DNA of 64,000 bases from Desmodus rotundus (taxonomy: Eukaryota > Chordata > Mammalia > Chiroptera > Phyllostomidae). Shown piece by piece: positions 62,241-64,000 of the stretch; position 1 is the first letter of the stretch; each line of letters starts with the position of its first letter. The stretch lies in NCBI RefSeq assembly GCF_022682495.2, contig NC_071399.1:3639342-3703341 (forward strand), given 5' to 3'. A program made the translations under genes and the position numbers. The notes under the pieces were generated by a model, which worked only from the letters and a program-made list of their open reading frames with translations, did not search any database and was not told the origin of the DNA.

Positions 62241-62999
62241 ATCACCCAAAGTAATAACGTATAAGTTGGTGACAAAGGTGGCCTTTCTTATCATTTTATA
62301 AATATGTTTCATAAAAAATGAGGAAAGACATAATAATCTGTAAGAATTGTGCATAAAGAATTGTTACTCTTTCTATTGATGAAGATTTGAAAATGTAAGT
62401 GTAGCTCATAATCTTACAAAGATATCAAAAAGGGCTTCAATGAGACGTTAGGGAGCTGTTCTAATTAAGAGTGCTAATCTGAGATCATTTTCCTCAAAGG
62501 TGGTTCCCATGGTGCAGCAGGGCTCAGTTTTCCTACCAGAGTCTCATGGAAATCTCTGCCCAGGGCTTTTTCTGGCTGGTGTAGGGGTGGCAAGCTGATG
62601 CTCTCAGAGCAGCCTCTTGAGTAAAAATGAAGGATAAATACCCCGACGTCCTCACCTCTGTGGCAGAAGCATTTACATGCATTTCTACGTGGTTCCCCGG
62701 AAGTCCTGAGCAGTACTCTGCTCGTGAACACACCCTATATGAACATCTTCCTCTTTTCCCGCTCACTTCTCCGAGCCCTTCCATTCCATCCTGAGGTCAC
62801 CCCCCAAGTCAACAACCTGCCCTTTGCTCCTGATCTCAGCATCTGTCTCTAGCAGAACCCAAATCCCTCCCCGACCCCTTCCTGTCGAGAGTCAAGAGCT
62901 CTAACAAAATTACACATGATGGTGTTTCCTAAACGTTCCGAGGAATCCCTCCACCTTCTTTCACCCAGTCTCCCTCGCTCCAAAGACCATGTGTGCACA
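62241..62999. other. Unique sequence
   Basis: Nothing recognised. Overlapping minus-strand frames at 62474-62784 have no domain. Confidence 0.4.
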
Positions 63000-63112
63000 G
63001 CCCATAGACACAGACAACAGTGTAGTGGTGGCCTGGGGCGCCGTCTGGGTGGAGGTGGGCAAGGGGGGACAATGGGGACAACTGTAATAGTGTAAATAAA
63101 AATAAAGCAAAA
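63000..63112 (+). mobile_element. Bat-type L1 3' end, 5'-truncated
   Basis: 'catagacacagacaacagtg', then a G-rich tract (63030-63080), then 'acaatggggacaactgtaat' and 'agtgtaaataaaaataaagc'. This corresponds to the same L1 3' end as at 26.0 kb. A very short acagtg flank match at the ends is not convincing as a duplication. Confidence 0.65.
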
Positions 63113-64000
63113 ACAGTGACTTGAGGAAGATGGACTGCAGGGCCTTCAAACATTACCTGAAGCCACGTCATTCTGTTTCCAAATACGTGACACTGTGCTG
63201 GCACACGTTTTGAAGGGATTGATCTGTCCCGCAAGATGAGACCCCAAGGAGAGAGGGCACAAAGGCATGGCCCGAACCCCGAACCCTTGACCACCAGCTG
63301 CCCCTGTTGTTCCTGGTGCACGGGGAAGATAGAGCAAAGAGACACCGCCCCAAATACTCCACCGTTAATTATGTTAAGTCTTTCCCTCAAAAGGCTGTGC
63401 TGGCTTCTGAAAGAAGGAAACTTTCTTTTCTCCACCCCGCCTTCCTCCTAAGGAGGGAAGTCAAGGCTTTGAATTGCTCAGGTTCCGTGTGCTCATTGAA
63501 GCCACTTTTGCTGGTGGTAGTGACTTCTAAGTGAAGGAAACGAGGCCTCTCCATTTCTGCCTTGGACAGGTGGCCACTGCATTTCATTGTTATGGTGAGT
63601 TCCAGGCTCCAGTTTGAGCGTTGGTAGAAGAAGAGCTGGCTTTGCAGCCTCCTTGATTCAGGAATATTTAGACCTAACTTGTGCAGGAAAAATAAAATAT
63701 TTCCACATGGTTCAACCTAATTCACTGGGGCTCTATTTTGGCAGAAAATCCTAGCTAAGTACTATATTTTAGAAAGTACTGTATTTCCTATTTTACCATG
63801 ATTGTACATACGGGGCCTTTTGAGGAGGAAGTGGCTAGCCAAGGCAGGAATCGGGGGCTTTGAACATTCTTGGAGTCCTGTCTTTATTGCGACTCCTGTA
63901 CAAGATCAACCTCTCCTTTGCTGGAAGCCTGAAGAGCCAGGGTGACTTCATTTGTATAGACTAGACAGAGTGAGGGAGTCTGGGCTAAAAATAGGTTTCA
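63113..64000. other. Unique sequence at the right edge
   Basis: No gene was supported. Several frames of 60-168 codons overlap on both strands near 62.9-63.6 kb, without domains. Confidence 0.4.

Overview
This window reads as mammalian, and specifically bat, nuclear DNA with no protein-coding gene that I can support. The bat assignment rests on interspersed repeats. There are tRNA-derived SINEs of the Ves type (GCCCTGACC... heads, GA-rich bodies containing ATCGATGT, A/T-rich tails), bat-type L1 3' ends, and a half-LINE (HAL1) retrotransposon with a short, mini-HAL1 relative. Underneath lies the old mammalian layer: L2, MIR, L1M and hAT-Charlie relics such as MER20. No open frame has a recognisable domain or a convincing exon structure. 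Several of the longer frames begin with TTG or GTG rather than ATG. The window is best described as intergenic or deep intronic sequence. The Yangochiroptera placement is an inference from repeat style only.

Layout. 1-1690 is a long sense-strand L2 copy. 3.1-6.1 kb carries two reverse SINEs. 6.6-7.26 kb is a 0.66 kb reverse element with both ends of HAL1 but no ORF1, followed by another L2 piece and an L1/HAL1-like degenerate tract. 11-12.2 kb is a reverse L1M 3' region. 13-21 kb is mostly unique, AT-rich sequence with one forward SINE and L2 fragments. 21,257-23,203 is a complete HAL1 flanked by a perfect 19-bp target-site duplication. 23-26 kb is GC-richer unique sequence with chance ORFs. 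26-32 kb holds L1, L2, MIR and SINE fragments and an 18-G run. 32-41 kb is mainly unique, with candidate conserved non-coding blocks and an L1M at 36.5 kb. 41.1-42.2 kb is another reverse L1M. 42-50 kb is largely unique. 50-53 kb is dense in L2, MIR and L1 fragments. 53.9-54.3 kb is a homeodomain-motif-rich block that looks enhancer-like. 55.5-57.7 kb is an L2, L1ME and MER20 cluster. The remainder has a hAT relic, L1, MIR and a bat L1 3' stub.

The most informative objects are the HAL1 and the mini-HAL1. They share 5' and 3' termini, but the shorter one lacks about 1.3 kb, including all of ORF1. It therefore had to be mobilised entirely in trans if it was mobile at all. I found no CRISPR array, operon, tRNA, rRNA or snRNA gene, or intact virus-like element.
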